From Streptomyces griseosporeus (lineage in GTDB: Bacteria > Actinomycetota > Actinomycetes > Streptomycetales > Streptomycetaceae), in assembly GCF_014656055.1 (NCBI RefSeq), contig NZ_BNBR01000004.1, positions 449,081 to 513,080 of the forward strand: a stretch of 64,000 nt of DNA, written 5' to 3'. Made by a program: the position numbers and the translations under genes. Position 1 is the stretch's first letter, and each line of letters opens with the position of its first letter. Shown here in pieces: positions 50,965 through 60,482 of the stretch. Under the pieces are notes generated by a model that was given only the letters and a program-made list of their open reading frames with translations, did no database searches and had not been told where the DNA came from.

Positions 50965-52251
50965 GTGGCACGCATCGGTGACGGCGGCGATCTGCTCAAG
51001 TGCTCGTTCTGCGGCAAGAGCCAGAAGCAGGTCAAGAAGCTCATCGCAGGCCCCGGTGTGTACATCTGCGACGAGTGCATCGATCTCTGCAACGAGATCA
51101 TCGAGGAGGAGCTGGCCGAGACCAGCGAGGTGCGCTGGGAGGAACTGCCCAAGCCCCGGGAGATCTACGAGTTCCTCGAGGGCTATGTGGTGGGCCAGGA
51201 AGCGGCCAAGAAGGCGCTCTCCGTCGCGGTGTACAACCACTACAAGCGCGTCCAGGCCGGCGAGAACGGCGGCGGCAGCAGCCGCGAGGACGCCATCGAG
51301 CTGGCGAAGTCCAACATCCTGCTGCTGGGCCCGACGGGTTCCGGCAAGACGCTCCTCGCGCAGACCCTGGCCCGCATGCTGAACGTCCCGTTCGCGATCG
51401 CGGACGCGACGGCGCTGACGGAGGCGGGCTATGTCGGCGAGGACGTCGAGAACATCCTGCTGAAGCTCATCCAGGCCGCGGACTACGACGTCAAGAAGGC
51501 CGAGACGGGCATCATCTACATCGACGAGATCGACAAGGTCGCCCGGAAGAGCGAAAACCCGTCGATCACGCGTGACGTCTCCGGCGAGGGCGTGCAGCAG
51601 GCCCTGCTGAAGATCCTGGAAGGCACCACGGCCTCGGTCCCGCCGCAGGGTGGCCGCAAGCACCCGCACCAGGAGTTCATCCAGATCGACACGACGAACG
51701 TGCTGTTCATCGTGGGCGGTGCCTTCGCCGGCCTGGAGAAGATCATCGAGTCCCGGGCGGGTGCGAAGGGCATCGGCTTCGGCGCGACGATCCGCTCCAA
51801 GCGGGAGCTGGAGTCCAAGGACCAGTTCGAGGACGTCATGCCGGAGGACCTGGTCAAGTTCGGCATGATCCCCGAGTTCATCGGCCGTCTGCCGGTGATC
51901 ACCTCGGTCCACAACCTGGACCGCGAGGCCCTGCTGAAGATCCTCGTCGAGCCCCGCAACGCGCTCGTGAAGCAGTACCAGCGCCTGTTCGAACTCGACG
52001 GCGTGGAACTGGACTTCGAGCGCGAGGCCCTGGAGGCCATCGCCGACCAGGCCATCCTCCGCCAGACCGGCGCCCGCGGCCTGCGCGCCATCATGGAGGA
52101 AGTCCTCATGTCGGTGATGTACGAGGTCCCGTCCCGCAAGGACGTGGCCCGGGTCGTCATCACCCCGGACGTGGTCCACAACAACGTCAACCCGACCCTG
52201 ATCCCCCGCGACGCGCGGGGCCGGGGCCCGGGCGAGCAGAAGACGGCCTGA
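50965..52251 (+). CDS. clpX: ATP-dependent Clp protease ATP-binding subunit ClpX
   Basis: 428 residues. N-terminal zinc-binding domain (CSFCGKSQ ... CDECIDLC), AAA+ module with Walker A GPTGSGKT, Walker B IIYIDEIDK, pore loop GYVGED, sensor-1 and arginine-finger regions, and VIPEFIGRLP-like PEFIGRLPVI segment. Unfolds substrates into ClpP1P2. GTG start with GAAGGGGAAG upstream. Confidence 0.98.
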   Translation: MARIGDGGDLLKCSFCGKSQKQVKKLIAGPGVYICDECIDLCNEIIEEELAETSEVRWEELPKPREIYEFLEGYVVGQEAAKKALSVAVYNHYKRVQAGENGGGSSREDAIELAKSNILLLGPTGSGKTLLAQTLARMLNVPFAIADATALTEAGYVGEDVENILLKLIQAADYDVKKAETGIIYIDEIDKVARKSENPSITRDVSGEGVQQALLKILEGTTASVPPQGGRKHPHQEFIQIDTTNVLFIVGGAFAGLEKIIESRAGAKGIGFGATIRSKRELESKDQFEDVMPEDLVKFGMIPEFIGRLPVITSVHNLDREALLKILVEPRNALVKQYQRLFELDGVELDFEREALEAIADQAILRQTGARGLRAIMEEVLMSVMYEVPSRKDVARVVITPDVVHNNVNPTLIPRDARGRGPGEQKTA

Positions 52252-52271
52252 CGCCACCCACGACCCACACG

Positions 52272-52303
52272 AAGGGGCCCCGGTCGACCGACCGGGGCCC
52301 CTT
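52272..52303. terminator. clpX terminator
   Basis: 13-bp perfect stem AAGGGGCCCCGGT / ACCGGGGCCCCTT around CGACCG, followed by TTG, 20 bases after the clpX stop. Confidence 0.92.
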
Positions 52304-52378
52304 TGTTGCGTCGGAAGGACCTTCGTTCAGAAGGCCGTACCGGTTGGTCCGACCGTTACCGACGCCCAGTTCGCCGAC

Positions 52379-52669
52379 TCAGTGCGCGCGCTCGCACGCC
52401 GGCTGGGCGACGTCCCACTTGACGCCGATCTGGACAAGCCCATCGATGCAGAGGGGGTTGGCGGCCCAACCGAGCGGTAGGCGGATCGCCTTCTGGTTGC
52501 AAGCAGCCTTGACCTTGGGGCCTACCAGGTAGCCGTGATCTCTGACGTAGTCGAGGCATCCCCGGTAGCCGAGTGCCGACGCCGGAGTCGCGGTGACGAT
52601 GGGCGTGATCATCGCAGCCGCCGTGATGCCCGCTGCAGCGAGAGCCCGAGTAACCCTCAGTGATTTCAT
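52379..52669 (-). CDS. Small secreted cysteine-containing protein
   Basis: 96 residues. Signal peptide KSLRVTRALAAAGITAAAMI with cleavage likely after PASA, then a ~50-residue mature part with four cysteines (YRGCLD, KAACNQ, NPLCID, QPACER) that could form two disulfides. GGGAGGACGTTG precedes the ATG. GC content is lower than in neighbours. I recognise no named family; such small Cys proteins in Streptomyces include inhibitors and antimicrobial-like peptides. Confidence 0.72.
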   Translation of the reverse strand: MKSLRVTRALAAAGITAAAMITPIVTATPASALGYRGCLDYVRDHGYLVGPKVKAACNQKAIRLPLGWAANPLCIDGLVQIGVKWDVAQPACERAH

Positions 52670-52824
52670 CAACGTCCTCCCGTTTTTGATGTTGATGTCT
52701 GAGAGGGCCACCCAACCATGAAATCGAACACAGGTTCAATCCAGTTCGGCTCGCGTGGCTCGAACTGTGCGACGGGCTCGGGCGGTTGCTCAACCGGCCG
52801 AGCCCGTCGGTATCCGCGGAGATG

Positions 52825-53760
52825 TCAGGCCTTGACCCGGACCGCCTCGCGGAACTTGGCCGTGATGTCGGCCGCGGCCGCGGCGTCGGACTTCTTCTCC
52901 GCCATCATGTCGGCCAGGTTCATGGGCATGACCAGGCCCAGGGTGCTGTGGTCGCCCCAGGCGCAGTAGGTCACGTTCATCTCCTTCGGCCCCTCCTCGG
53001 AGGAGTCGGTGGGCTGCATCTTGGCGTCCTGGCACTTCAGGACGGCACCCTTGGCATTGTCGTACGACTTCGGCTCACCGATCATGGTGACCTTCACGTC
53101 GTCGTCCGCGTCCTTGCCGGACTCGCTCTTCATCTTGGCCAGGAAGGCGTCGACGACCGCTTCAGGGTCCTTGATCTCTCCGTAGACGCCACCGAACTTG
53201 ATCATCTTCTGGGCCAGGGGGTTGTCCTTGTTGCCCGAGATGTAGGAGGCGCTGACGTCGGTGGGGTTCTTGACGCCCCACTTCTCGGCGTCCTTGATGT
53301 CCTCCTTCGTCATGGAGTCGTCGTCGCTGGCGTCCTTCTTGTAGTCGCCCAGGACGGTCTCCGGAGCCGTCAGCTTGTGCGGGCCGTCGTCCGCGATGTC
53401 CGAGCCGCTGCCGCTCCCACCGAGCACGAAGTACGCGCCGACCGCGATCGCCGCGACGACCGCCACCGCGCCGATGATCAGGCCCGTCTTCTTCTTGCCG
53501 CCGCCCGGGGCCGGGGGCTGCGGGACGGCGCCGTAGGGCTGCTGGCCGTAGGGGGCCTGGCCGTACGGGGGCTGCTGCGGCGGCACGCCCTGCGGGGCCT
53601 GCTGCGGGTAGCCGTACGCCGGCTGCGGGGCCTGCGGCTGCTGGGGGTAGCCGTAGCCGGGCTGGGGCGCCTGCGGCTGCTGGCCGTAAGGACCCGGCTG
53701 ACCGTACGGTCCGGGCTGCTGGGGCTGCCCGCCGTACGGGCCCGGCTGGTTGTGACTCAT
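52825..53760 (-). CDS. Membrane-anchored protein with Pro/Gln/Tyr-rich cytoplasmic tail
   Basis: 311 residues. The first ~85 residues are low-complexity repeats of QPGPYG, PQAPQP and YGYPQQ, disordered and cytoplasmic. KKKTGLIIGAVAVVAAIAVGAYFVLGG is one transmembrane span (~90-115); the external ~195 residues form an unknown charged domain with two cysteines (LKCQDA, TYCAWG). ATG start; GGGGAACCCAGTA upstream. Lies between clpX and valS on the opposite strand and is conserved there in Streptomyces as far as I recall. Function unknown. Confidence 0.85.
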   Translation of the reverse strand: MSHNQPGPYGGQPQQPGPYGQPGPYGQQPQAPQPGYGYPQQPQAPQPAYGYPQQAPQGVPPQQPPYGQAPYGQQPYGAVPQPPAPGGGKKKTGLIIGAVAVVAAIAVGAYFVLGGSGSGSDIADDGPHKLTAPETVLGDYKKDASDDDSMTKEDIKDAEKWGVKNPTDVSASYISGNKDNPLAQKMIKFGGVYGEIKDPEAVVDAFLAKMKSESGKDADDDVKVTMIGEPKSYDNAKGAVLKCQDAKMQPTDSSEEGPKEMNVTYCAWGDHSTLGLVMPMNLADMMAEKKSDAAAAADITAKFREAVRVKA

Positions 53761-53898
53761 TACTGGGTTCCCCTCCACATGCTTATGCGTACCTGACATC
53801 CTGGCCCAGCCACCGGCCCCGCACCGCACCGGGGGTAGCGACCGTTACAGAACAAACGCGTTTCGGGACAGGGTCGTGACGCCTCTAAACTGACCCCC

Positions 53899-56523
53899 GT
53901 GACCGAGAACGCTCAGCAGCAGCCACCAGCGCCCACCACAGAACTGCCGACCCAGTACGCGCCGGCCGATGTAGAGGGGCCGCTGTACGAGCGCTGGGTA
54001 GAGCGCGGTTACTTCGAGGCGGACGCCAAGAGCGACAAGCCGCCGTACACCATCGTCATCCCGCCGCCGAACGTCACCGGCAGCCTGCACCTGGGCCACG
54101 CCTTCGAGCACACGCTCATCGACGCGCTGACCCGCCGCAAGCGCATGCAGGGCTACGAGACGCTGTGGCAGCCCGGCATGGACCACGCCGGCATCGCCAC
54201 GCAGAACGTCGTCGAGCGGGAACTGGCCAAGGAGGGCAAGTCCCGCCACGACCTCGGCCGTGAGGCGTTCGTCGAGCGCGTCTGGCAGTGGAAGGCCGAG
54301 TCCGGCGGCCAGATCAGCGGCCAGATGCGCCGCCTCGGCGACGGCGTCGCCTGGTCGCGCGAGCGCTTCACCATGGACGAGGGCCTCTCCCAGGCCGTCC
54401 AGACCATCTTCAAGCGGCTCTACGACGACGAGCTGATCTACCGCGCCGAGCGCATCATCAACTGGTGCCCGCGCTGTCTGACCGCCATTTCCGACATCGA
54501 GGTCGAGTACCAGGACGACGACGGCGAGCTGGTCTCCATCCGCTACGGCGAGGGCGAGGACTCCATCGTCGTCGCCACCACCCGCGCCGAGACGATGCTC
54601 GGTGACACCGCCGTCGCCGTCCACCCCGACGACGAGCGCTACAAGCACCTCGTCGGCCGCGAGATCGAGCTGCCGCTCACCGGCCGCCGTATCCCCGTCG
54701 TCGCGGACGAGCACGTCGATCCCGAGTTCGGCACCGGCGCCGTCAAGGTCACCCCGGCCCACGACCCGAACGACTTCGAGATCGGCCAGCGCCACGACCT
54801 GCCGTCCCTGACGGTCATGGACGAGCACGCCGTCATCACCGCGCACGGCCCCTTCCAGGGCCTGGACCGCCTGGAGGCCCGCTCCGCCATCGTCGCCGCG
54901 CTGCGCGCCGACGGCCGGATCGTCGCCGAGAAGCGGCCCTACGTCCACTCCGTCGGCCACTGCTCGCGCTGCAAGACCACCATCGAGCCGCGCCTGTCCA
55001 TGCAGTGGTGGGTCAAGGTCGGCCCGCTCGCCAAGGCCGCCGGCGACGCCGTCCGCGAGGGCAAGGTCAAGATCCATCCGCAGGAGATGGAGAAGCGCTA
55101 CTTCGACTGGGTCGACAACCTCCACGACTGGTGCATCTCGCGCCAGCTGTGGTGGGGCCACCGCATCCCGGTCTGGTACGGCCCGAACGGCGAGATCGTC
55201 TGCGTCGGCCCCGACGAGGAGGCGCCGAGCGGCGAGGGCTGGCACCAGGACACCGACGTCCTCGACACCTGGTTCTCCTCCGGACTGTGGCCGTTCTCCA
55301 CGCTCGGCTGGCCCGAACAGACCGAGTCGCTCGCGAAGTTCTACCCGAACTCCGTCCTGGTCACCGGCTACGACATCCTCTTCTTCTGGGTCGCCCGGAT
55401 GATGATGTTCGGCCTGTACGCGATGGACGGCACCCCGCCGTTCCACACCATCGCCCTGCACGGCATGGTCCGCGACCAGTTCGGCAAGAAGATGTCGAAG
55501 TCCTTCGGCAACGCGGTCAACCCGCTGGACTGGATGGACAAGTACGGCTCCGACGCGCTGCGCTTCACCCTCGCGCGCGGCGCCAACCCCGGTGTCGACG
55601 TGCCGATCGGCGAGGACTGGGTCCAGGGCTCGCGGAACTTCGCCAACAAGATCTGGAACGCCACCCGCTTCGCGCTGATGAACGGTGCGACGGTGGACGG
55701 CCCGCTGCCGGACGCGTCGAAGATGTCCCCGACCGACCGCTGGATCCTCTCCCGCCTGAACTCGGTCGTCGCCGAAGTCGACGCGTACTACGACGACTTC
55801 CAGTTCGCCAAGCTCTCCGACGCCCTGTTCCACTTCGCGTGGGACGAGGTCTTCGACTGGTACGTCGAGCTGTCGAAGACCACCTTCCAGGCGGGCGGCG
55901 AGGCCGCCGAGGTCTCCAAGCGCGTCCTCGGCGAGGTCCTGGACGTCACCCTGAAGCTGCTGCACCCGGTGGTCCCGTTCGTCACGGAGACGCTGTGGAC
56001 GACCCTGACCGGCGGCGAGTCGATCGTCATCGCCGAGTGGCCGGCCGACAGCGGCTTCCGCGACGCGGCGGCCGAACGCGAGATCGAGACGCTCCAGTCG
56101 GTCATCACCGAGGTCCGCCGCTTCCGCGCCGACCAGGGTCTCCAGCCGGGCCAGCGGGTCCCCGCCCGCCTGACGCTGGACGGCACGGCGCTCGCCCCGC
56201 ACGAGGCCGCCATCCGCCAGCTGCTGCGCCTGCAGCCGGAGGGCGAGGACTTCACGGCCACCGCGACCCTGCCGGTCGCGGGCGCCGAGGTGGCCCTGGA
56301 CCTCTCCGGCACCATCGACGTGGCCGCCGAGCGCAAGCGCCTCGCGAAGGACCTGGCCGCCGCCGAGAAGGAGAAGGCCCAGGCCACCGCCAAGCTCGGC
56401 AACGAGGCGTTCCTCGCCAAGGCCCCGGACAACGTCGTGGAGAAGATCCGCGGCCGCCTGGCCAAGGCGGAGGAGGACATCACCCGCATCCGGTCCCAGC
56501 TGGAGCGCCTGCCGCAGGCGTGA
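53899..56523 (+). CDS. valS: Valyl-tRNA synthetase
   Basis: 874 residues. Class I synthetase: HIGH-type motif HLGHA in PPPNVTGSLHLGHAFEHT, KMSKS in FGKKMSKSFGNAVNPLDWMD, an editing (CP1) domain with TTRAETMLGDTAVAVHPDD, and the C-terminal coiled coil (AERKRLAKDLAAAEKEK ... AKAEEDITRIRSQLERL) specific to ValRS. Charges tRNA-Val. GTG start. Long perfect terminator follows. Confidence 0.98.
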   Translation: MTENAQQQPPAPTTELPTQYAPADVEGPLYERWVERGYFEADAKSDKPPYTIVIPPPNVTGSLHLGHAFEHTLIDALTRRKRMQGYETLWQPGMDHAGIATQNVVERELAKEGKSRHDLGREAFVERVWQWKAESGGQISGQMRRLGDGVAWSRERFTMDEGLSQAVQTIFKRLYDDELIYRAERIINWCPRCLTAISDIEVEYQDDDGELVSIRYGEGEDSIVVATTRAETMLGDTAVAVHPDDERYKHLVGREIELPLTGRRIPVVADEHVDPEFGTGAVKVTPAHDPNDFEIGQRHDLPSLTVMDEHAVITAHGPFQGLDRLEARSAIVAALRADGRIVAEKRPYVHSVGHCSRCKTTIEPRLSMQWWVKVGPLAKAAGDAVREGKVKIHPQEMEKRYFDWVDNLHDWCISRQLWWGHRIPVWYGPNGEIVCVGPDEEAPSGEGWHQDTDVLDTWFSSGLWPFSTLGWPEQTESLAKFYPNSVLVTGYDILFFWVARMMMFGLYAMDGTPPFHTIALHGMVRDQFGKKMSKSFGNAVNPLDWMDKYGSDALRFTLARGANPGVDVPIGEDWVQGSRNFANKIWNATRFALMNGATVDGPLPDASKMSPTDRWILSRLNSVVAEVDAYYDDFQFAKLSDALFHFAWDEVFDWYVELSKTTFQAGGEAAEVSKRVLGEVLDVTLKLLHPVVPFVTETLWTTLTGGESIVIAEWPADSGFRDAAAEREIETLQSVITEVRRFRADQGLQPGQRVPARLTLDGTALAPHEAAIRQLLRLQPEGEDFTATATLPVAGAEVALDLSGTIDVAAERKRLAKDLAAAEKEKAQATAKLGNEAFLAKAPDNVVEKIRGRLAKAEEDITRIRSQLERLPQA

Positions 56524-56539
56524 GCGTTCGTACGCGGAT

Positions 56540-56576
56540 GAAGGCCCCCGGAGCTGTGGCAGCTCCGGGGGCCTTC
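56540..56576 (+). terminator. valS terminator
   Basis: 17-bp perfect stem GAAGGCCCCCGGAGCTG / CAGCTCCGGGGGCCTTC, loop TGG, 16 bases after valS and 38 before folC. Confidence 0.93.
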
Positions 56577-56614
56577 GGCCGTGTCTGTCACCGCCGCTCC
56601 GTAGACTGGGCTCC

Positions 56615-58126
56615 GTGAGCGACATCCCCGGCAACGACCAGCCCGACCCCCTCGACTCCTTCGACGAGATCATCGAAGCGGAGACCACCCGCGACCCCGA
56701 CCTCGCCGTCATCGAGGCCGGCAGCCGCACCCTGCGCACCCAGGGCGGCCCGCCCGAGGCCGACGTGCCCGGCCGCCCCGAGGACCCCGAGGTCGACAAG
56801 GCGCTGCGCGAGGTCGAGGCCGAGCTGGCCACCCGCTGGGGCGAGACCAAGCTGGAGCCCTCCGTCGCCCGGATCGCCGCGCTCATGGACGTCCTGGGCG
56901 AGCCGCAGCGGTCGTACCCGTCGATCCACATCACGGGCACGAACGGCAAGACGTCCACCGCCCGCATGATCGAGGCCCTCCTCGGCGCCTTCGAGCTGCG
57001 CACCGGGCGGTACACGAGCCCGCACGTGCAGTCGATCACCGAGCGGATCAGCCTGGACGGCGCGCCGGTCTCGGCGGAGCGGTTCATCGAGACGTACCGC
57101 GACATCCAGCCGTACGTGGAGATGGTCGACTCCGCGCAGGAGTACCGCCTGTCGTTCTTCGAGGTGCTCACCGGCATGGCGTACGCGGCGTTCGCCGACG
57201 CGCCCGTCGACGTGGCCGTCGTCGAGGTCGGCATGGGCGGCTCCTGGGACGCCACCAACGTCATCGACGGGGATGTCGCCGTGGTGACCCCCATCGACCT
57301 GGACCACACCGACCGGCTCGGGGACACGACCGCCGCGATCGCCGGCGAGAAGTCCGGGATCATCAAGCAGGACGCGACCGTCATCCTGGCGCAGCAGCCG
57401 GTGGACGCCGCCCAGGTGCTGCTGAAGAAGGCCGTCGAGGTCGACGCCACGGTGGCCCGCGAGGGCCTGGAGTTCGGTGTCGTCGCCCGGCAGGTCGCCG
57501 TCGGCGGGCAGATGCTCACGCTGCGCGGCCTCGGCGGCGAGTACACCGAGGTGTACCTGCCGCTGCACGGCGCCCACCAGGCGCACAACGCGGCCGTGGC
57601 ACTCGCCGCCGTCGAGGCGTTCTTCGGCGTGGGCGCCCAGCGCGCCGAGCCCCTGGACATCGACACGGTCCGCAAGGCGTTCGCGGCCGTCTCCTCGCCG
57701 GGCCGTCTGGAGGTCGTACGCCGCTCGCCGACCGTCGTGCTGGACGCCGCGCACAACCCGGCGGGCGCGCGGGTGACGGCCGAGGCGATCGGGGAGGCGT
57801 TCCAGTTCAGCCGGCTCGTCGGCGTGGTGGGCGCGAGCGGCGACAAGAACGTGCGGGGTCTGCTGGAGGCCTTCGAGCCGGTCTTCGCCGAGGTCGTCGT
57901 CACACAGAACTCCAGCCACCGCGCGATGGACGCCGACGAGCTGGCCGCGATCGCCGTCGAGGTGTTCGGCGAGGACCGCGTCCAGGTCGAGCCGCGGCTG
58001 CCGGACGCGCTGGAGGCCGCGATCACCCTCGCGGAGGAGGAGGGCGAGTTCGCGGGCGGCGGCGTGCTCGTCACCGGCTCCGTCATCACGGTGGGCGAGG
58101 CCCGCCTGCTCCTCGGGAAGGGCTGA
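56615..58126 (+). CDS. folC: Folylpolyglutamate synthase / dihydrofolate synthase
   Basis: 503 residues. Mur-ligase-like: P-loop SIHITGTNGKTSTARMIEALL, the omega-loop region RYTSPHVQSITERI, EVGMGGSWDATNVID, HTDRLGDTTAAIAGEKSGI, and DAAHNPAG in the C-terminal domain. It adds glutamate to folates. A ~70-residue acidic N-terminal extension (SDIPGNDQPDPLDSFDEI...) precedes the catalytic domain, common in Streptomyces. GTG start directly follows the valS terminator. DUF4233 gene starts eight bases after. Confidence 0.96.
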   Translation: MSDIPGNDQPDPLDSFDEIIEAETTRDPDLAVIEAGSRTLRTQGGPPEADVPGRPEDPEVDKALREVEAELATRWGETKLEPSVARIAALMDVLGEPQRSYPSIHITGTNGKTSTARMIEALLGAFELRTGRYTSPHVQSITERISLDGAPVSAERFIETYRDIQPYVEMVDSAQEYRLSFFEVLTGMAYAAFADAPVDVAVVEVGMGGSWDATNVIDGDVAVVTPIDLDHTDRLGDTTAAIAGEKSGIIKQDATVILAQQPVDAAQVLLKKAVEVDATVAREGLEFGVVARQVAVGGQMLTLRGLGGEYTEVYLPLHGAHQAHNAAVALAAVEAFFGVGAQRAEPLDIDTVRKAFAAVSSPGRLEVVRRSPTVVLDAAHNPAGARVTAEAIGEAFQFSRLVGVVGASGDKNVRGLLEAFEPVFAEVVVTQNSSHRAMDADELAAIAVEVFGEDRVQVEPRLPDALEAAITLAEEEGEFAGGGVLVTGSVITVGEARLLLGKG

Positions 58127-58134
58127 GGTCACCC

Positions 58135-58512
58135 GTGCGTACGCTCTGTTCCTCGACGCTGATCGGCGAGTTCTTCCTCATCGGGTTCGCCGCGCTGGTC
58201 GCGATGAAGGACCCCGACCTGTCCACGACCACGGTGTGGACGGTCAGCGGCATCGCGATGCTGCTGTGCCTGCTGCTGTGCGGCATGGTCACCCGGCCGG
58301 GCGGTGTCGCGCTCGGCTGGGCGCTGCAGATCGCGCTGGTCGCGTCCGGGTTCTTCGTGCCGCTGATGTTCTTCATGGGCGTGGTGTTCGCGGCGCTGTG
58401 GTGGGCGTCGGTGCACTTCGGGCGGAAGGTCGACGAGGCGAAGGCGAGATTCGCCGCGCAGAGCGCCGCCGCCCCGTCCGGCGGCGGCTCCTCTACACCT
58501 GACGCTGTGTGA
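58135..58512 (+). CDS. DUF4233 membrane protein
   Basis: 125 residues, four hydrophobic segments (IGEFFLIGFAALVAM, VSGIAMLLCLLLCGMV, LGWALQIALVASGFFVPLMF, GVVFAALWWASVHFG) and a polar Ala/Ser tail. DUF4233 proteins regularly sit between folC and ndk in actinobacteria, as here, and are cotranscribed. GTG start eight bases after folC. Function unknown. Confidence 0.9.
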   Translation: MRTLCSSTLIGEFFLIGFAALVAMKDPDLSTTTVWTVSGIAMLLCLLLCGMVTRPGGVALGWALQIALVASGFFVPLMFFMGVVFAALWWASVHFGRKVDEAKARFAAQSAAAPSGGGSSTPDAV

Positions 58513-58577
58513 CAGCGGGCACGACACGCCCTGTAACCTCGTCCCACCGCACACCGGCAGTAAGAAGGAGTCCTCCC

Positions 58578-58991
58578 GTGAGCCAGCGCACCCTCGTCCT
58601 CCTCAAGCCCGACGCCGTCCGTCGCGGCCTGACCGGCGAGATCATCAGCCGTATCGAGCGCAAGGCCGGCTGGCAGATCACCGCGCTGGAGCTGCGCTCG
58701 CTGGACCAGGACACGCTGGAGCAGCACTACGGCGAGCACAAGGGCAAGCCCTTCTACGAGCCGCTGGTGCAGTTCATGTCGTCCGGCCCGGTCGTCGCGA
58801 TGATCGTCGAGGGGGAGCGGGTCATCGAGGGCGTGCGCCAGCTGGCCGGCCCGACCGACCCGATCGCCGCCGCGCCCGGCTCGATCCGCGGGGACTACGG
58901 CGTGATCGTCCGCGAGAACCTGATCCACGCCTCCGACTCCGAGGAGTCCGCCGAGCGCGAGGTGAAGATCTTCTTCCCGGGCCGCGCCTGA
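58578..58991 (+). CDS. ndk: Nucleoside diphosphate kinase
   Basis: 137 residues. Start QRTLVLLKPDAVRRGLTGEII, and active-site histidine in RENLIHASDSEESAEREVKIFF, the NDK signature. Transfers the gamma phosphate between NTPs and NDPs. GTG start with AAGGAG seven bases upstream. Confidence 0.98.
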   Translation: MSQRTLVLLKPDAVRRGLTGEIISRIERKAGWQITALELRSLDQDTLEQHYGEHKGKPFYEPLVQFMSSGPVVAMIVEGERVIEGVRQLAGPTDPIAAAPGSIRGDYGVIVRENLIHASDSEESAEREVKIFFPGRA

Positions 58992-59292
58992 GACGCCACG
59001 CGAAGGTTCCGGGAATTTTTCTGAGGCACCGTCACCTCGGCCCGGATCCGGGCACTGGGACGGCCGTACGTTTTCGGCCGTCCCATTGGCATATGCGGTG
59101 CCGATCGGGGGAACGCGTGCCCCCGATGGGTCGTCTCCACAAGCGAGGGGGCCCGCCATCTGCTGACAATGGCGGAGACCCTCGCGCCGTGTTCGCGCAG
59201 GCGCCACTACGATGGAAGCCTGCACGTCACAGCACCCACCTCGCCGACCTGAAAAGCTCTCAAAAGCTCGTGGGAAGGCCAGACGAATCCTG
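58992..59292. other. Gap between ndk and mreB
   Basis: No gene seen. Contains the ndk terminator, a small stem CCGCCAT / ATGGCGG (59153-59175), and a candidate mreB -10 box TACGAT (59208-59213) with no convincing -35. Confidence 0.5.
59056..59085. terminator. ndk terminator
   Basis: 11-bp perfect stem TGGGACGGCCG / CGGCCGTCCCA around TACGTTTT, 65 bases after ndk. Confidence 0.88.
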
Positions 59293-60324
59293 ATGGGGAA
59301 CTCAATGTCGTTCATCGGCCGTGACATGGCTGTCGACCTCGGGACCGCCAACACGCTGGTGTACGTCAGGGGTCGCGGGATCGTACTCAACGAGCCGTCC
59401 GTCGTCGCGATCAACACCAACACCGGTGGCATTCTCGCGGTGGGCGCCGAAGCGAAGAAGATGATCGGGCGCACGCCCGGCAACATCGTTGCCGTGCGTC
59501 CGCTGAAGGACGGCGTGATCGCCGACTTCGAGATCACCGAGCGGATGCTCCGCTACTTCATTCTGAAGATCCACAAGCGGCGGTATCTCGCCCGGCCGCG
59601 TGTCGTCGTGTGCGTGCCCTCCGGTATCACCGGGGTGGAGCGCCGTGCCGTCATCGAGGCGTCGACCCAGGCCGGCGCCCGCCAGGTGCACATCATCGAG
59701 GAGCCCATGGCCGCGGCCATCGGCTCCGGCCTGCCGGTCCACGAGGCCACGGGCAACATGGTGGTGGACATCGGCGGCGGCACCACGGAGGTCGCGGTCA
59801 TCTCCCTCGGCGGCATCGTCACCGCCCAGTCCATCCGCGTCGCGGGCGACGAGCTGGACAACGCGATCATCCAGCACATCAAGAAGGAGTACTCGCTCCT
59901 GCTGGGTGAGCGGACGGCCGAACAGATCAAGATCACGATCGGTTCGGCGTACGACCTCGACACCGACGAGCACACCGAAATCCGCGGCCGGGACCTCGTC
60001 TCCGGGCTGCCCAAGACGGTCGTCATCTCCGCGGCGGAGGTCCGCAAGGCGATCGAGGAGCCCGTCAACGCCATCGTCGACGCCGTGAAGACGACGCTCG
60101 ACAAGTGTCCGCCGGAGCTGTCCGGCGACATCATGGACCGCGGAATCGTTCTGACCGGCGGCGGTGCGCTGCTGCGCGGTCTGGACGAGCGGCTGCGGCG
60201 GGAGACCGGCATGCCGATCCACATCGCGGAGGACCCGCTGGACAGCGTGGCGCTCGGCTCCGGCAAGTGCGTCGAGGAGTTCGAGGCGCTCCAGCAGGTG
60301 CTGGACGCCGCGCCGCGCAGATGA
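59293..60324 (+). CDS. mreB: Rod-shape/actin-like protein MreB
   Basis: 343 residues from the ATG at 59293; a second ATG at 59305 with GGGGAAC before it is equally plausible. Actin-fold motifs: DLGTANTLVYV phosphate-1, MVVDIGGGTTEVAVIS phosphate-2, and LTGGGALLRGLDERL adenosine motif. MreB polymers guide wall synthesis; in Streptomyces they matter mainly for spore-wall thickening. Heads the mreBCD-pbp2 cluster; mreC follows after 158 bases. Confidence 0.97.
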   Translation: MGNSMSFIGRDMAVDLGTANTLVYVRGRGIVLNEPSVVAINTNTGGILAVGAEAKKMIGRTPGNIVAVRPLKDGVIADFEITERMLRYFILKIHKRRYLARPRVVVCVPSGITGVERRAVIEASTQAGARQVHIIEEPMAAAIGSGLPVHEATGNMVVDIGGGTTEVAVISLGGIVTAQSIRVAGDELDNAIIQHIKKEYSLLLGERTAEQIKITIGSAYDLDTDEHTEIRGRDLVSGLPKTVVISAAEVRKAIEEPVNAIVDAVKTTLDKCPPELSGDIMDRGIVLTGGGALLRGLDERLRRETGMPIHIAEDPLDSVALGSGKCVEEFEALQQVLDAAPRR

Positions 60325-60482
60325 CGTAACTCTTCGGTTCCGCCGTACGAGATGATCTCCTCTCGTGCGGCGGATCGTTGATATAGAGGCATAAGCTCCC
60401 AAAGCGAGGCCCCTGGGGGATGTCCTGGGGCCGTCGCATTCCTTGACCCGAATTCCTATGAGGAAGGGCACGGCCGCCGCAC

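Noticed and set aside
53521..53760. Prophage- or toxin-like repeat region (QPGPYG repeats)
   Set aside because: The repeats are the disordered cytoplasmic tail of a membrane protein, a common design in Streptomyces.
53845..58089. A 1414-codon minus-strand frame opposite valS and folC
   Set aside because: Composition is low-complexity Arg/Ala/Val/Ser and lies fully antisense to two unmistakable genes.
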